From Sinorhizobium mexicanum (GTDB lineage Bacteria > Pseudomonadota > Alphaproteobacteria > Rhizobiales > Rhizobiaceae), in NCBI RefSeq assembly GCF_013488225.1, contig NZ_CP041238.1:3435501-3499500 (forward strand): a DNA stretch of 64,000 nucleotides, in the 5' to 3' direction. A program made the translations under genes and the position numbers. Positions within the stretch are counted from its first letter, which is position 1; each line of letters starts with the position of its first letter. Positions 34,564-42,469 of this stretch are shown piece by piece. The notes under the pieces were generated by a model, which did not search any database, was not told the origin of the DNA, and saw only the letters and a program-made list of their open reading frames with translations.

Positions 34564-35523
34564 CTATCGGATCTTGGTGAGCTTGGTCAGGCAATGCAAT
34601 GGCTCCGGCGCCGGCACGCCCGGGTTGAGGTTGCCCCACGCTGTTCGCGAGACTTCGCCGACATAGATGCTGCCTTCGGAGTCGACGGATATTCCGTGCG
34701 GCGAGAGGAATTGACCGGGATCGTTCCCGGCCTGGACGTCGCCGAGTTGCGCAAGCGTCCGCCCCCTGTGGTCGAGAATGCTCACGCGGGCGCCGAGATT
34801 GGGAACTTTGCGATTGATGTTCATGGTCGGCCCGGCCTCGCCGACATAGCAGATCGGACAGGAACCCAGCGGCATGTAAAGGCCGCTCGGCCGATGGAGG
34901 TTGTTCCACTGGGTTTCGTATCGGCCTTCACCATCGAATACCTGGATGCGATGGCTCTCGCGATCGGCGACGTAGACCCAGCCATCCGCGTCGCAGGTGA
35001 TGTTGTGCGGAATGTTGAACTGGCCCGGCTGAGTGCCGGGAGTTCCCCAGCTCTTCAAGTAGCGGCCGTCAGCAGTATATTTGTGAACGCAGGCATTGCC
35101 ATATCCGTCCGAGACGTAAATGTCCCCGTTTGGCGCGCACGCCGTGTGAGTGCAGCGGCAGAAGGGCCTGAGACTCATATAGGGTGATGGCTGGCCGGGT
35201 ACGCCGATCGTCAGCAGCACCTTGCCGTCGAGCGTGCATTTTCGGACCGTGTGATCTCCGTCATCCGTGCAGAAGATCGTGTCATCGGGTCCCATATGGA
35301 TCGCATGAGGACGCTTGAAGATACCCTCGCCCCAGGATGAAAGGAAATTGCCTTCGCGATCGAAGACGACCATCGGGTGCTCGCCTCTGTTGAAAACGTA
35401 GACGCGATCGCGGGCATCCACCCCCACACCACCGACCTCGTTGAGGGACCAGCCGCCAGGAAGGCGCCCCCAACCGCGCTGCACGGAATAGCGGTAGTCC
35501 CCCTCCCCTAATATCACCGTCAT
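34564..35523 (-). CDS. NHL-repeat six-bladed beta-propeller protein (second)
   Basis: 319-residue cytoplasmic NHL propeller, paralog of 7922-8938. Shared stretches include GDHTVRKCTLDGKVLL, PSPYMS followed by CTHTA, and DGWVYVADRESHRIQVF, so the residues facing the propeller channel are largely conserved. Both copies follow or precede an oxidoreductase or aldolase gene, which suggests an enzymatic (possibly lactone-hydrolysing) rather than structural role, though that is inference. GGGAG lies 7 nt before the ATG. First gene of a leftward pair with the DUF1932-type dehydrogenase. Confidence 0.84.
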   Translation of the reverse strand: MTVILGEGDYRYSVQRGWGRLPGGWSLNEVGGVGVDARDRVYVFNRGEHPMVVFDREGNFLSSWGEGIFKRPHAIHMGPDDTIFCTDDGDHTVRKCTLDGKVLLTIGVPGQPSPYMSLRPFCRCTHTACAPNGDIYVSDGYGNACVHKYTADGRYLKSWGTPGTQPGQFNIPHNITCDADGWVYVADRESHRIQVFDGEGRYETQWNNLHRPSGLYMPLGSCPICYVGEAGPTMNINRKVPNLGARVSILDHRGRTLAQLGDVQAGNDPGQFLSPHGISVDSEGSIYVGEVSRTAWGNLNPGVPAPEPLHCLTKLTKIR

Positions 35524-35569
35524 AAGTACTCCCGGTCGAAACAGCCTGCCAGCTCACTTCAGATTTTCT

Positions 35570-35595
35570 GTATCCTACAGTCTACTGCTGTATAC
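35570..35595. promoter_or_regulatory. Putative GntR/FCD operator, site 11
   Basis: GTATCC (35570), GTCTAC (35580) and GTATAC (35590) at exact 10-bp steps, in the 183-bp divergent spacer between the second NHL gene and the second ThDP alpha gene. Confidence 0.6.
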
Positions 35596-35706
35596 AATCA
35601 ATCTCCAATTCGTTATTGTCGCGGTGTCAGGGCAAAATTTCCGGTCATCGGCTGATTGACGAGGACTGGAAGCCCAAGGACTCTGACAGGGAGAGACGAG
35701 CAAGAG

Positions 35707-36234
35707 ATGTCGGATGAACAGCAGGGCGCGGCCTGGCCGCACACGATCTACCGGCTTTTGAGAGAAGCCAAGGTAAGGCAGATTTCCTATGTCCCGGATG
35801 GCGGGCACAAGGAGCTGATCCAGCATTGCACGGACGACGCGGACATGCGGACGATATCGTTGACTACCGAGCAGGACGGCATCGGTTTGGCTTCAGGCGC
35901 CTGGTTGGGCGGAGTCCGCAGCGCGATGCTGATGCAGTCGAGCGGCGTAGGCAACTGCATCAATGCGTTGAGCCTCATCAAGAACTGCCAGTTCCCCTTC
36001 CTGACCTTCGTCACCATGCGAGGCGATTTCGGCGAGGCGAATAACTGGCAAATGGCCATGGGACAGGCGACGCCCGTGGTTCTCGGCGCGATGGGTATGG
36101 TTTGCTTGCGAATCGAGCATGCCGAAGAGGTCGAGGAAACGGTGAGCGCAGCCTTGCGCATGTCTTTCCTCGCGTCACAATCGATCGCCGTCCTGTTGTC
36201 CCAGCGCCTGGTCGGCGCCAAGATCTTCAAATGA
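35707..36234 (+). CDS. Split ThDP decarboxylase, alpha (Pyr-domain) subunit (second)
   Basis: 175-residue Pyr-domain-only protein, paralog of 22784. The catalytic Glu is in LTTEQDGIGLASGAWLGG (about residue 50), replacing the TREEEAVGIATGAWMGG of the first copy. Partner beta subunit starts 8 bp after its stop. ATG at 35707 was chosen over an in-frame start at 35656 because the family similarity begins here; the ribosome-binding site is only moderate. First gene of an alpha-beta-aldehyde dehydrogenase operon, which makes the predicted product an aldehyde that is then oxidised. Confidence 0.84.
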   Translation: MSDEQQGAAWPHTIYRLLREAKVRQISYVPDGGHKELIQHCTDDADMRTISLTTEQDGIGLASGAWLGGVRSAMLMQSSGVGNCINALSLIKNCQFPFLTFVTMRGDFGEANNWQMAMGQATPVVLGAMGMVCLRIEHAEEVEETVSAALRMSFLASQSIAVLLSQRLVGAKIFK

Positions 36235-36241
36235 GTCTGCC

Positions 36242-36829
36242 ATGACGAACACGAATACGCTCAGCCGCCGCGCCGCGGTAAAACATATCCTCGCCGATCG
36301 GGGCGATGCCTTGACCGTATCGAGCCTCGGCGGTCCCTCCTACGACGTGGCAGCCGTACAGGTGGATTTCGACGGGGATTTTCCGCTCGGCGGCGCCATG
36401 GGCCAGGCGACGATGGTCGGCCTCGGGCTTGCCCTGTCGCAACCCAGGCGTCGCGTCATCATCTTTGCCGGCGACGGCGAGATGTTGATGAGCCTCGGCT
36501 CGCTCGCCACCATTGGTGCCGAAAAGCCGGACAACCTCGCTATCGTCGTCATTGACAACGAGCATTATGCAGAGACCGGCATGCAACGCACCCATACCGG
36601 TCGCGGCGTCGATATTGCAGCTGTCGCGGCGGCGTGCGGTTTCGCAACCGTACGCACCGTAAGAAGCCTGGCGGATCTGGAGGAAGCCACTCCTCTCATC
36701 CATTCGGCTCCGGGCCCGGTCTTTGTCACGCTCAAGGTCAGCAATGAGGTGGGCGAGCTTTTCCCCCGTAATCGCGACGGCGTTTGGCAGAAAGGCCAGT
36801 TTCGGCGGGCGCTTTTGGGCCATGTCTGA
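36242..36829 (+). CDS. Split ThDP decarboxylase, beta (PP-domain) subunit (second)
   Basis: 195-residue PP domain with the cofactor motif GDGEML...VVIDNEHYAETG near residues 79-112 and the preceding GGAMGQATMVGLGLAL helix. With the alpha subunit it should form an alpha2-beta2 decarboxylase of a 2-oxoacid. The sequence around the DN motif (DNEHYAETGMQ versus DNGTYQITGGQ in the first pair) differs, suggesting different substrates for the two enzymes. It is followed after 86 bp by the aldehyde dehydrogenase gene. Confidence 0.86.
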   Translation: MTNTNTLSRRAAVKHILADRGDALTVSSLGGPSYDVAAVQVDFDGDFPLGGAMGQATMVGLGLALSQPRRRVIIFAGDGEMLMSLGSLATIGAEKPDNLAIVVIDNEHYAETGMQRTHTGRGVDIAAVAAACGFATVRTVRSLADLEEATPLIHSAPGPVFVTLKVSNEVGELFPRNRDGVWQKGQFRRALLGHV

Positions 36830-36915
36830 GGAGCCAGGTCGAAAGGTCTGCCATAAGTGTAAAACCCGCCGCCCGGATTTGGCGCGGTGGTGTTGTTGAT
36901 AGGGAGATTGAGGAA

Positions 36916-38352
36916 ATGACGGATTACAAGGCCCCCTTGATGTTCATTGCCGGCGAATGGACCAGGGGATCCGGCCAACCGACGGAAGTGATCAACCCTG
37001 CGACAGAAGAGATACTAAGTTCACTGCCCAGGGCCACGGCCGACGATCTCGATCGTGCGCTTGCCTCCGCCCAGAAGGGCTTCGAAAGATGGCGCAGCAT
37101 GTCCGCCGAGGCTCGCTGCGACATCGTCATGAAGGGCTGCCGCATCCTGCGCGAACGGGCTGACGAGATTGCCCCGCGCATCACCCTGGAGCAGGGCAAG
37201 CCGGTCGGCGAGGCGAAGCTCGAGATCATCCGCGCCGCCTCGATCGTCGAATGGGACGTCAATGAAGGGCGTCGCGCCTATGGCACGATCGTCCCGAGCG
37301 ATCCGGGCTTCAACCGTTTCGGCTTGCGCCTGCCGATCGGGCCGGTCGCAGCCTTCACGCCATGGAATTTCCCGATCTCCTCGCCGGGACGCAAGATCGG
37401 CGCGGCGCTCGGCGCCGGCTGCTCGGTCGTCATCAAGGGGTCGGAAGAGACGCCGGCCTCGGTCGTGGCGCTGGTCGAATGCCTTCTGGAAGGTGGATTG
37501 CCGGCCGATGTCATCAATCTCGTCTTTGGCGAGCCGGCCATGGTCTCGTCCCATCTCATTGCCTCGCCGATCATTCGTGCGATCACCTTCACCGGCTCCA
37601 TTCCCGTCGGCAAGCATCTCGCGCAGCAGGCGGCCGCCTATATGAAGCCTGCGGTCATGGAACTCGGCGGTCATTCGCCGGTCATCGTCTTCGACGATGT
37701 CGATCCGGCCGTGGTGGCAAAACAGGGCGTCGCCGGCAAATTCCGCAATGCCGGCCAGATCTGCACGGCGCCCACCCGCTTCATTGTCCAGGACAAGGTT
37801 CACGACGCCTTCGTCGACAGCTTCGTCACTGCCGCAAAGGCGCTCAGGGTGGGCAACGGCCTGGAAGAGGGCGTGCAGATGGGGCCGCTCGCCAATCCTC
37901 GGCGGCTACAGGCACTGGAGGGCTTCGTCGCGGATGCCGTTGCCAAGGGCGCCAAGGTGGCGGCCGGCGGCAACCGCATCGGCAATCGCGGCTATTTCTT
38001 CGAGCCGACGGTTCTGACCGATATTCCGGAGGATGCCGATGTCATCAATCTCGAACCCTTCGGCCCGATCGCACCGGTCATCCGCTTCAGCGATTTCGAG
38101 GAGGCGATCGCCATTGCCAACCGGTTGCCTTATGGTCTCTGCTCCTATGCATTCACCAGTTCGCAGGCCCGGTCATACGAGCTCGCTCATCGCGTTGAGA
38201 GCGGCATCATGTCGTTGAACCACTACGGTACTTCGCAGGCTGATACGCCCTTCGGCGGCGTCAAGGAAAGCGGCTATGGCCGCGAGGGCGGCTACGAGAC
38301 GCTCGATGCCTTCATGATCACCAAATTCATCTCACAGAAAGTCAGCGTCTGA
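36916..38352 (+). CDS. NAD(P)-dependent aldehyde dehydrogenase, succinate-semialdehyde-type
   Basis: 478-residue aldehyde dehydrogenase. The general-base Glu is in MELGGHSP (about residue 253), the catalytic Cys in FRNAGQICTAPTRF (about 287) and the oxyanion Asn in FTPWNFPIS (about 153). The family is closest to GabD-type succinate-semialdehyde dehydrogenases. Here it most likely oxidises the aldehyde from the ThDP decarboxylase encoded just upstream. GAGGAA precedes the ATG at 36916; the open frame back to 36784 overlaps the beta-subunit gene and is not used. A clear terminator follows. Confidence 0.9.
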   Translation: MTDYKAPLMFIAGEWTRGSGQPTEVINPATEEILSSLPRATADDLDRALASAQKGFERWRSMSAEARCDIVMKGCRILRERADEIAPRITLEQGKPVGEAKLEIIRAASIVEWDVNEGRRAYGTIVPSDPGFNRFGLRLPIGPVAAFTPWNFPISSPGRKIGAALGAGCSVVIKGSEETPASVVALVECLLEGGLPADVINLVFGEPAMVSSHLIASPIIRAITFTGSIPVGKHLAQQAAAYMKPAVMELGGHSPVIVFDDVDPAVVAKQGVAGKFRNAGQICTAPTRFIVQDKVHDAFVDSFVTAAKALRVGNGLEEGVQMGPLANPRRLQALEGFVADAVAKGAKVAAGGNRIGNRGYFFEPTVLTDIPEDADVINLEPFGPIAPVIRFSDFEEAIAIANRLPYGLCSYAFTSSQARSYELAHRVESGIMSLNHYGTSQADTPFGGVKESGYGREGGYETLDAFMITKFISQKVSV

Positions 38353-38374
38353 TCCTCCGATCGTCCCGCTGACC

Positions 38375-38403
38375 GGACCTGCCGATCGTCGGCGGGTCCT
38401 TTT
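38375..38403 (+). terminator. Rho-independent terminator after aldehyde dehydrogenase
   Basis: 11-bp stem (GGACCTGCCGA with TCGGCGGGTCC, one G-U pair), 3-nt loop TCG, then TTTT. It ends the ThDP alpha-beta-aldehyde dehydrogenase operon and faces the convergent DMT gene. Confidence 0.78.
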
Positions 38404-38427
38404 CGTTCACGAAATGCCGCATAAAAC

Positions 38428-39405
38428 CTACGGCCATTGCCAGCGGGCGGCTGCCTCGACAATCTCTGGCAGCGGCACCAACGCCAACACAAAATCAGTA
38501 CTAACAGACAGGGCGGCAGCGCCAAGCAGGCCGACGGCCGTTGCTGCCCATACGCGTCCGCCAATGACCTCATGGTCACGATTGAGCAGCGAATTGGCGA
38601 AGACACGGAATACAAGCGACAGCCGCTGGATCGGCGTTACGACGGAGACCGGCGCGATCGCAAGTGCAAGATAGCCGGTCATTTGCGAAAGTCCGACGAG
38701 GACGCCCGAGACGGAAAACCACGTCCGGGAAGGACCGTCCATGCTGAGGATGCACCTCCTCATCCCTCGCGAGAGAAGTGGTACGGTCATGACGACTGCC
38801 GCCGCTATATGGGCGATCAATCCGGCGGCAATGCTGGAGGCAAAGTCGGCATCCTGAAGGCTAATGCGGACAAGGATCGGACTTGTGCCGTAACCGAGCG
38901 CGGACAGGAGGGCGAAAGTATAGCCTTCAACATAGTTCGGCTTGAACGCCAGTACCCTTGGGCTCAAGACGGGCATCTTTTTGATCGGACGAAGCGAAAG
39001 CGCCGGCCCTATGACGACCAGAAGAATTCCGAAAAGCCTGAGCGGTGTCAGGTTTTCATCAAGGATTAGGATCGCCAGAACGAGTGTCACCACAATGCTC
39101 ATCTGCTGTGGCGGGCCAACCAGATTGGCGCCCATCGCCTTGGTTGCGCGAAAATTGCAATACCGGCCCCAGGCGAAGTGGAGAATGCCTGCAGCACAGA
39201 GCATGGCGAGCGATTGCGGTGGGAATGTCGCGGCGGATTGCCATGCGCCCGAAAGCATCGTCGCAATCAGGAAGATCCCGACGCCGAGCGCTAGCGAAAT
39301 CGCCATGCCCTGCGCCACGGTGCCGGTCACGGCGCCGCGGCGGAAGGCTGCGTTGTTCAGAGCGAAGGTGATTGCCGCGAGCAGCGCCAGAAAACCGCCG
39401 AGCAT
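38428..39405 (-). CDS. DMT-superfamily (EamA-like) transporter
   Basis: 325-residue membrane protein with ten hydrophobic segments arranged as two EamA-type halves of five helices; the halves start near residues 2 and 165. Drug/metabolite transporters of this type are exporters or exchangers of small metabolites, with no energy domain. It follows the TctC gene at 39451 by 45 bp in the same direction, so it is under the operator at 40426. It might release an overflow intermediate or, less likely, take part in uptake. CGGAG lies 8 nt before the ATG. Confidence 0.84.
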   Translation of the reverse strand: MLGGFLALLAAITFALNNAAFRRGAVTGTVAQGMAISLALGVGIFLIATMLSGAWQSAATFPPQSLAMLCAAGILHFAWGRYCNFRATKAMGANLVGPPQQMSIVVTLVLAILILDENLTPLRLFGILLVVIGPALSLRPIKKMPVLSPRVLAFKPNYVEGYTFALLSALGYGTSPILVRISLQDADFASSIAAGLIAHIAAAVVMTVPLLSRGMRRCILSMDGPSRTWFSVSGVLVGLSQMTGYLALAIAPVSVVTPIQRLSLVFRVFANSLLNRDHEVIGGRVWAATAVGLLGAAALSVSTDFVLALVPLPEIVEAAARWQWP

Positions 39406-39450
39406 GTTGCTACTCCGAATACTCGTGCCGAAGCGGCTCGCAACTTCACC

Positions 39451-40407
39451 CTATTTCGAAATCCAGGGATTGGTTTTCCAGAGTTCCCGGAAGATATTTT
39501 CCTGGTCGTGCACGAAGGTCTCGGTCTGCTTTGCGTCCATGATGTTCAACGACAGGGAGCGCTTCTTGGCGTCAGCCAGGAAGGCAGGATCGGCCGCGGC
39601 CTTGGCAATGCAATCGGCGAGCTTCGTCTTGACCTCTTCCGGTGCACCCTTGGGCAGGCCGATCACATGGTCGGAGCCTGAGATGAGATCGTAACCCTGC
39701 TCTTTGAAGGTCGGTGTGTCTGGATAGAGCGGATCCCGCTGCACCGAAGCGATCGCCAGCGGCCGGATCTCATCGCGGAATTGCGCTGCCTCGCTGTTCG
39801 ACATGAACGCGATCTCCACCTGGTTGCCGAGCAAGGCATTGCGCGAATCCGCGCCGGAACCGAAGGGAATGAAATTGAAGTCGACTCCGATCATCTCTTC
39901 GAAGCGCAGCCCGCCGAGATGGTCGTCGGCACCGAGCCCGCCGAGCCCGACATTGATCGGCGCGCCGCTCTGCTTTGCGAAGGCGACGAAATCCGCCAAA
40001 GTCTTGAACTTGCTGTCGGGCCGCACTGCGATGACGGAGCGCACGCCGACGATATTGCCCAGATAGTCGAAGGAATCGGTGGTGAAGGTCATCTGCTTTG
40101 CGATCTGGTTCGTCACCAGTTGCGGCATGTTGAGCGAGGCCATCGTGTAGCCGTCATGCGGCGCCTTGGCAGCTTCACTCATGCCGACCGCCCCGGTCGC
40201 GCCCGGCATGGCCGTTACCGCGAAGGCGGCACCGTTGCCGACGCACTTCTCGACATAGGGAGCCCAGGTGCGGATACCCACATCGGTACCTCCGCCGGCC
40301 GAATTCGGATTGATGAAGGCGATCGGATGATCGGGATATTCGGCAAGCGCCGGCATTGCGGCAGCTCCTGAGAGCAGGAGGACGACCAGTGCGGATTTCA
40401 ATGTCAT
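39451..40407 (-). CDS. TTT transporter solute-binding protein (TctC/Bug family)
   Basis: 318-residue binding protein with signal peptide 1-22 (cut ALA-EYP). The mature start FINPNSAGGGTDVGIRTW and AMPGATGAVG place it close to the copy at 41468 and apart from the three others, defining a second subgroup. It keeps GADDH near 173, SRNALLGNQVE near 195, the cysteine pair (EKCVG, ADCIA) and NPWISK at the end. AGGGAAG precedes the ATG. First of a two-gene leftward unit with the DMT transporter; divergent from the third aldolase. Confidence 0.89.
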   Translation of the reverse strand: MTLKSALVVLLLSGAAAMPALAEYPDHPIAFINPNSAGGGTDVGIRTWAPYVEKCVGNGAAFAVTAMPGATGAVGMSEAAKAPHDGYTMASLNMPQLVTNQIAKQMTFTTDSFDYLGNIVGVRSVIAVRPDSKFKTLADFVAFAKQSGAPINVGLGGLGADDHLGGLRFEEMIGVDFNFIPFGSGADSRNALLGNQVEIAFMSNSEAAQFRDEIRPLAIASVQRDPLYPDTPTFKEQGYDLISGSDHVIGLPKGAPEEVKTKLADCIAKAAADPAFLADAKKRSLSLNIMDAKQTETFVHDQENIFRELWKTNPWISK

Positions 40408-40425
40408 GGTGTACTTCCCTAGTTT

Positions 40426-40451
40426 GTATACATTGGTATATTTTTGTCATC
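40426..40451. promoter_or_regulatory. Putative GntR/FCD operator, site 12
   Basis: GTATAC (40426), GTATAT (40436) and GTCATC (40446) at exact 10-bp steps, in the 117-bp divergent spacer between the TctC gene and the third HpcH/HpaI aldolase, 18 bp from the TctC start. Confidence 0.6.
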
Positions 40452-40524
40452 CTACGAACACCACCAGCCTTTGGCAAGAGGCAATCGCAGCAGCGCGCAA
40501 GCGGCCGCACAAGGAGACGGAAAC

Positions 40525-41328
40525 ATGCAGGGACCTCATATCGAAAACGCCGTATTGCAACGGATGCGCAACGACGAAGTGGCGCTCGGCCTTGTCGTGC
40601 GCTTGGCGCGATCAGGCGAAATTGCCGCGATCGCCAAGGCGAGCGGGCACGACTTTCTCTTCCTCGACACGCAGCATGCGCTGTTTTCGGTGGAAACGAT
40701 CGGGCATATCATCCAGGCAGCGCTCGGTTGCGGCATCGCCACCATCGTGCGGGTTCCACGCTACGACGATCCCGACATAGCGAAATTCCTGGATGCCGGC
40801 GCATCCGGAATCGCCGTCGCCGATGTAGCGACCGCCGAACAGGCACGAAAAGTGGTCGAGGCCTGCCGTTTTCCCCCGCTCGGCAAGCGCTCGGTGCAGA
40901 GTACATATTCCGCCACGCGCTACGGGTCTTATCCAATCGACGCGCTGCTGCAGGAACTCGAGCGCAAAACGCTCGTCGCCTGCATGATCGAAACACGCGA
41001 AGGCGTCGCCAATCTTGACGAGATCTGCAGCGTGGAAGGCGTCGACCTCATTCATCTCGGCTGCAGCGATCTTCTGGCCGATATGGGCAGGCCTGGCGCT
41101 TTCGACGATCCCGAACTGCGCGCGATCACGGATCGCCTGATCTCTGTCTGCCGGGAGAAGAAGAAATTTGCAGGCCTCGGCGGCGATCGGGACATTGCGC
41201 GGCTGAGCGCCTTCATCCAGAAGGGCCTGCGCTTCCACACCACGCAGACCGATGTCAGCTATCTCATCGAAGCAGCGTCCCGCCGCGCCGGCATGCTGCG
41301 CGAGGTGCTTCCCGGCGGGCGGGGATAG
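40525..41328 (+). CDS. HpcH/HpaI family aldolase (third copy)
   Basis: 267-residue class II aldolase. Landmarks: DFLFLDTQHALFS near 42-54, metal Glu in MIETREGVAN near 154 and LGCSDLLADMG near 183, where the family's usual Asn before Asp is Ser (CSD versus SND/AND in the other two copies). That change near the metal/pyruvate site may alter specificity. AAGGAG lies 8 nt before the ATG at 40525. It precedes another TctC gene that has its own operator. Confidence 0.86.
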   Translation: MQGPHIENAVLQRMRNDEVALGLVVRLARSGEIAAIAKASGHDFLFLDTQHALFSVETIGHIIQAALGCGIATIVRVPRYDDPDIAKFLDAGASGIAVADVATAEQARKVVEACRFPPLGKRSVQSTYSATRYGSYPIDALLQELERKTLVACMIETREGVANLDEICSVEGVDLIHLGCSDLLADMGRPGAFDDPELRAITDRLISVCREKKKFAGLGGDRDIARLSAFIQKGLRFHTTQTDVSYLIEAASRRAGMLREVLPGGRG

Positions 41329-41420
41329 CAATCTCCGGCAAAGGGTTCGCGCCGGTTGCATGTATTCCTCCGCGGCGACTTCAATTCTTTCATTCCTCGA
41401 ATCGCCTCTGGACTCGCCTT

Positions 41421-41446
41421 GTTTACCATTGTATACAAATGTATTC
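41421..41446. promoter_or_regulatory. Putative GntR/FCD operator, site 13
   Basis: GTTTAC (41421), GTATAC (41431) and GTATTC (41441) at exact 10-bp steps, 21 bp upstream of the last TctC gene. Confidence 0.6.
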
Positions 41447-41467
41447 GCATACTAATGGGAGGTGGGA

Positions 41468-42424
41468 ATGCGAAAACTGATCAGACTGGCCAGCGCCATG
41501 CTGCCCCTCGGGCTGATGTCGACGACGGCCCTTGCCGAATATCCCGATAGGCCGATCGTCGTCGTCAATCCGAATTCGGCTGGAGGCGGAACGGACGTCG
41601 GCATCCGCACCTGGCAGCCTTATGTCGAGAAATGCCTCGGCGGCGCGGCCCTCGTCCCGACGGCAATGCCCGGAGCCGCTTCTGCCGTCGGCATCTCTGC
41701 CCTCAGCCAGGCCGCGGCGGATGGCTATACGATCGGCATGGTCAACATGCCGAACCTCGTGACCAACAAACTTTCAAAGCCGGAACAGCCTTCGATCGAT
41801 GGCTTCGTCTATATCGGCAACATCATCGGCGTTCGCTCGACGCTCAATGTGCGGATGGACAGCAAGTTCAAGACATTGCAGGAAGCCATCGCTTATATGA
41901 AAAGCGCTGGCGGGCCGGTCAACCTCGGAATAGGTGGCATTGGCGCCGACGACCACCTGGTCGGATTGCAGTTGGAACGGCTGCTGGGCGTGAAGTTCAA
42001 TTTCATTCCCTTCGGCTCCGGCGCGGATTCGCGCAATGCGCTGCTCGGCAAGCAAGTTGAATTCTCGATGATGTCGAATGTCGAGGCCGCCGGTTTTCGC
42101 GAGGAAGTGCGCCCCCTCGCCGTGGCCGCGGACAAACGCACGGACCTGTTTCCAGACACCCCGACTTTCAAGGAACAGGACCTGGACCTCGTCGGCGGTT
42201 CCACTCATGTCATCGCAGCTCCGAAAGGCTTTCCTCAAGAAGCCCTCTCGAAGTGGCGCGAATGCATACAGACTGCAGGCAAGGATCCCAAATTCCTCGA
42301 AGACGCCAAGAAGCGCTCGCTTTCACTGGAGGTCATGACAGGAGAACAGACCGAGACCTTCGTCCACGACCAGGCGAAATTGTTGACCGATCTTTGGAAG
42401 GCTGATCCCTGGATCAAACCGTAA
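41468..42424 (+). CDS. TTT transporter solute-binding protein (TctC/Bug family)
   Basis: 318-residue binding protein with signal peptide 1-24 (cut ALA-EYP). Mature VVVNPNSAGGGTDVGIRTW and AMPGAASAVG pair it with the copy at 39451. Conserved GADDH near 173, SRNALLGKQVE near 195, cysteine pair (EKCLG, RECIQ) and DPWIKP at the end. ATG at 41468 follows GGGAGGTGGGA; the GTG at 41462 is within that site. A strong hairpin lies 8 bp beyond the stop. It closes the carboxylate cluster on the right. Confidence 0.89.
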   Translation: MRKLIRLASAMLPLGLMSTTALAEYPDRPIVVVNPNSAGGGTDVGIRTWQPYVEKCLGGAALVPTAMPGAASAVGISALSQAAADGYTIGMVNMPNLVTNKLSKPEQPSIDGFVYIGNIIGVRSTLNVRMDSKFKTLQEAIAYMKSAGGPVNLGIGGIGADDHLVGLQLERLLGVKFNFIPFGSGADSRNALLGKQVEFSMMSNVEAAGFREEVRPLAVAADKRTDLFPDTPTFKEQDLDLVGGSTHVIAAPKGFPQEALSKWRECIQTAGKDPKFLEDAKKRSLSLEVMTGEQTETFVHDQAKLLTDLWKADPWIKP

Positions 42425-42431
42425 CCATCCG

Positions 42432-42469
42432 GGGCTGCTGCCGCATTGGAATGGCGACGGCGGCAGCCC
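42432..42469. repeat. Hairpin after last TctC gene
   Basis: 12-bp stem (42432-42443 with 42458-42469, one G-U pair), 14-nt loop, no U-run. It may terminate weakly or protect the binding-protein mRNA. A second perfect 6-bp hairpin (CACCCG/CGGGTG) lies near 42518-42534. The rest of the 305-bp gap to 42729 contains one unsupported 66-codon leftward open frame and nothing I recognise. Confidence 0.5.
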
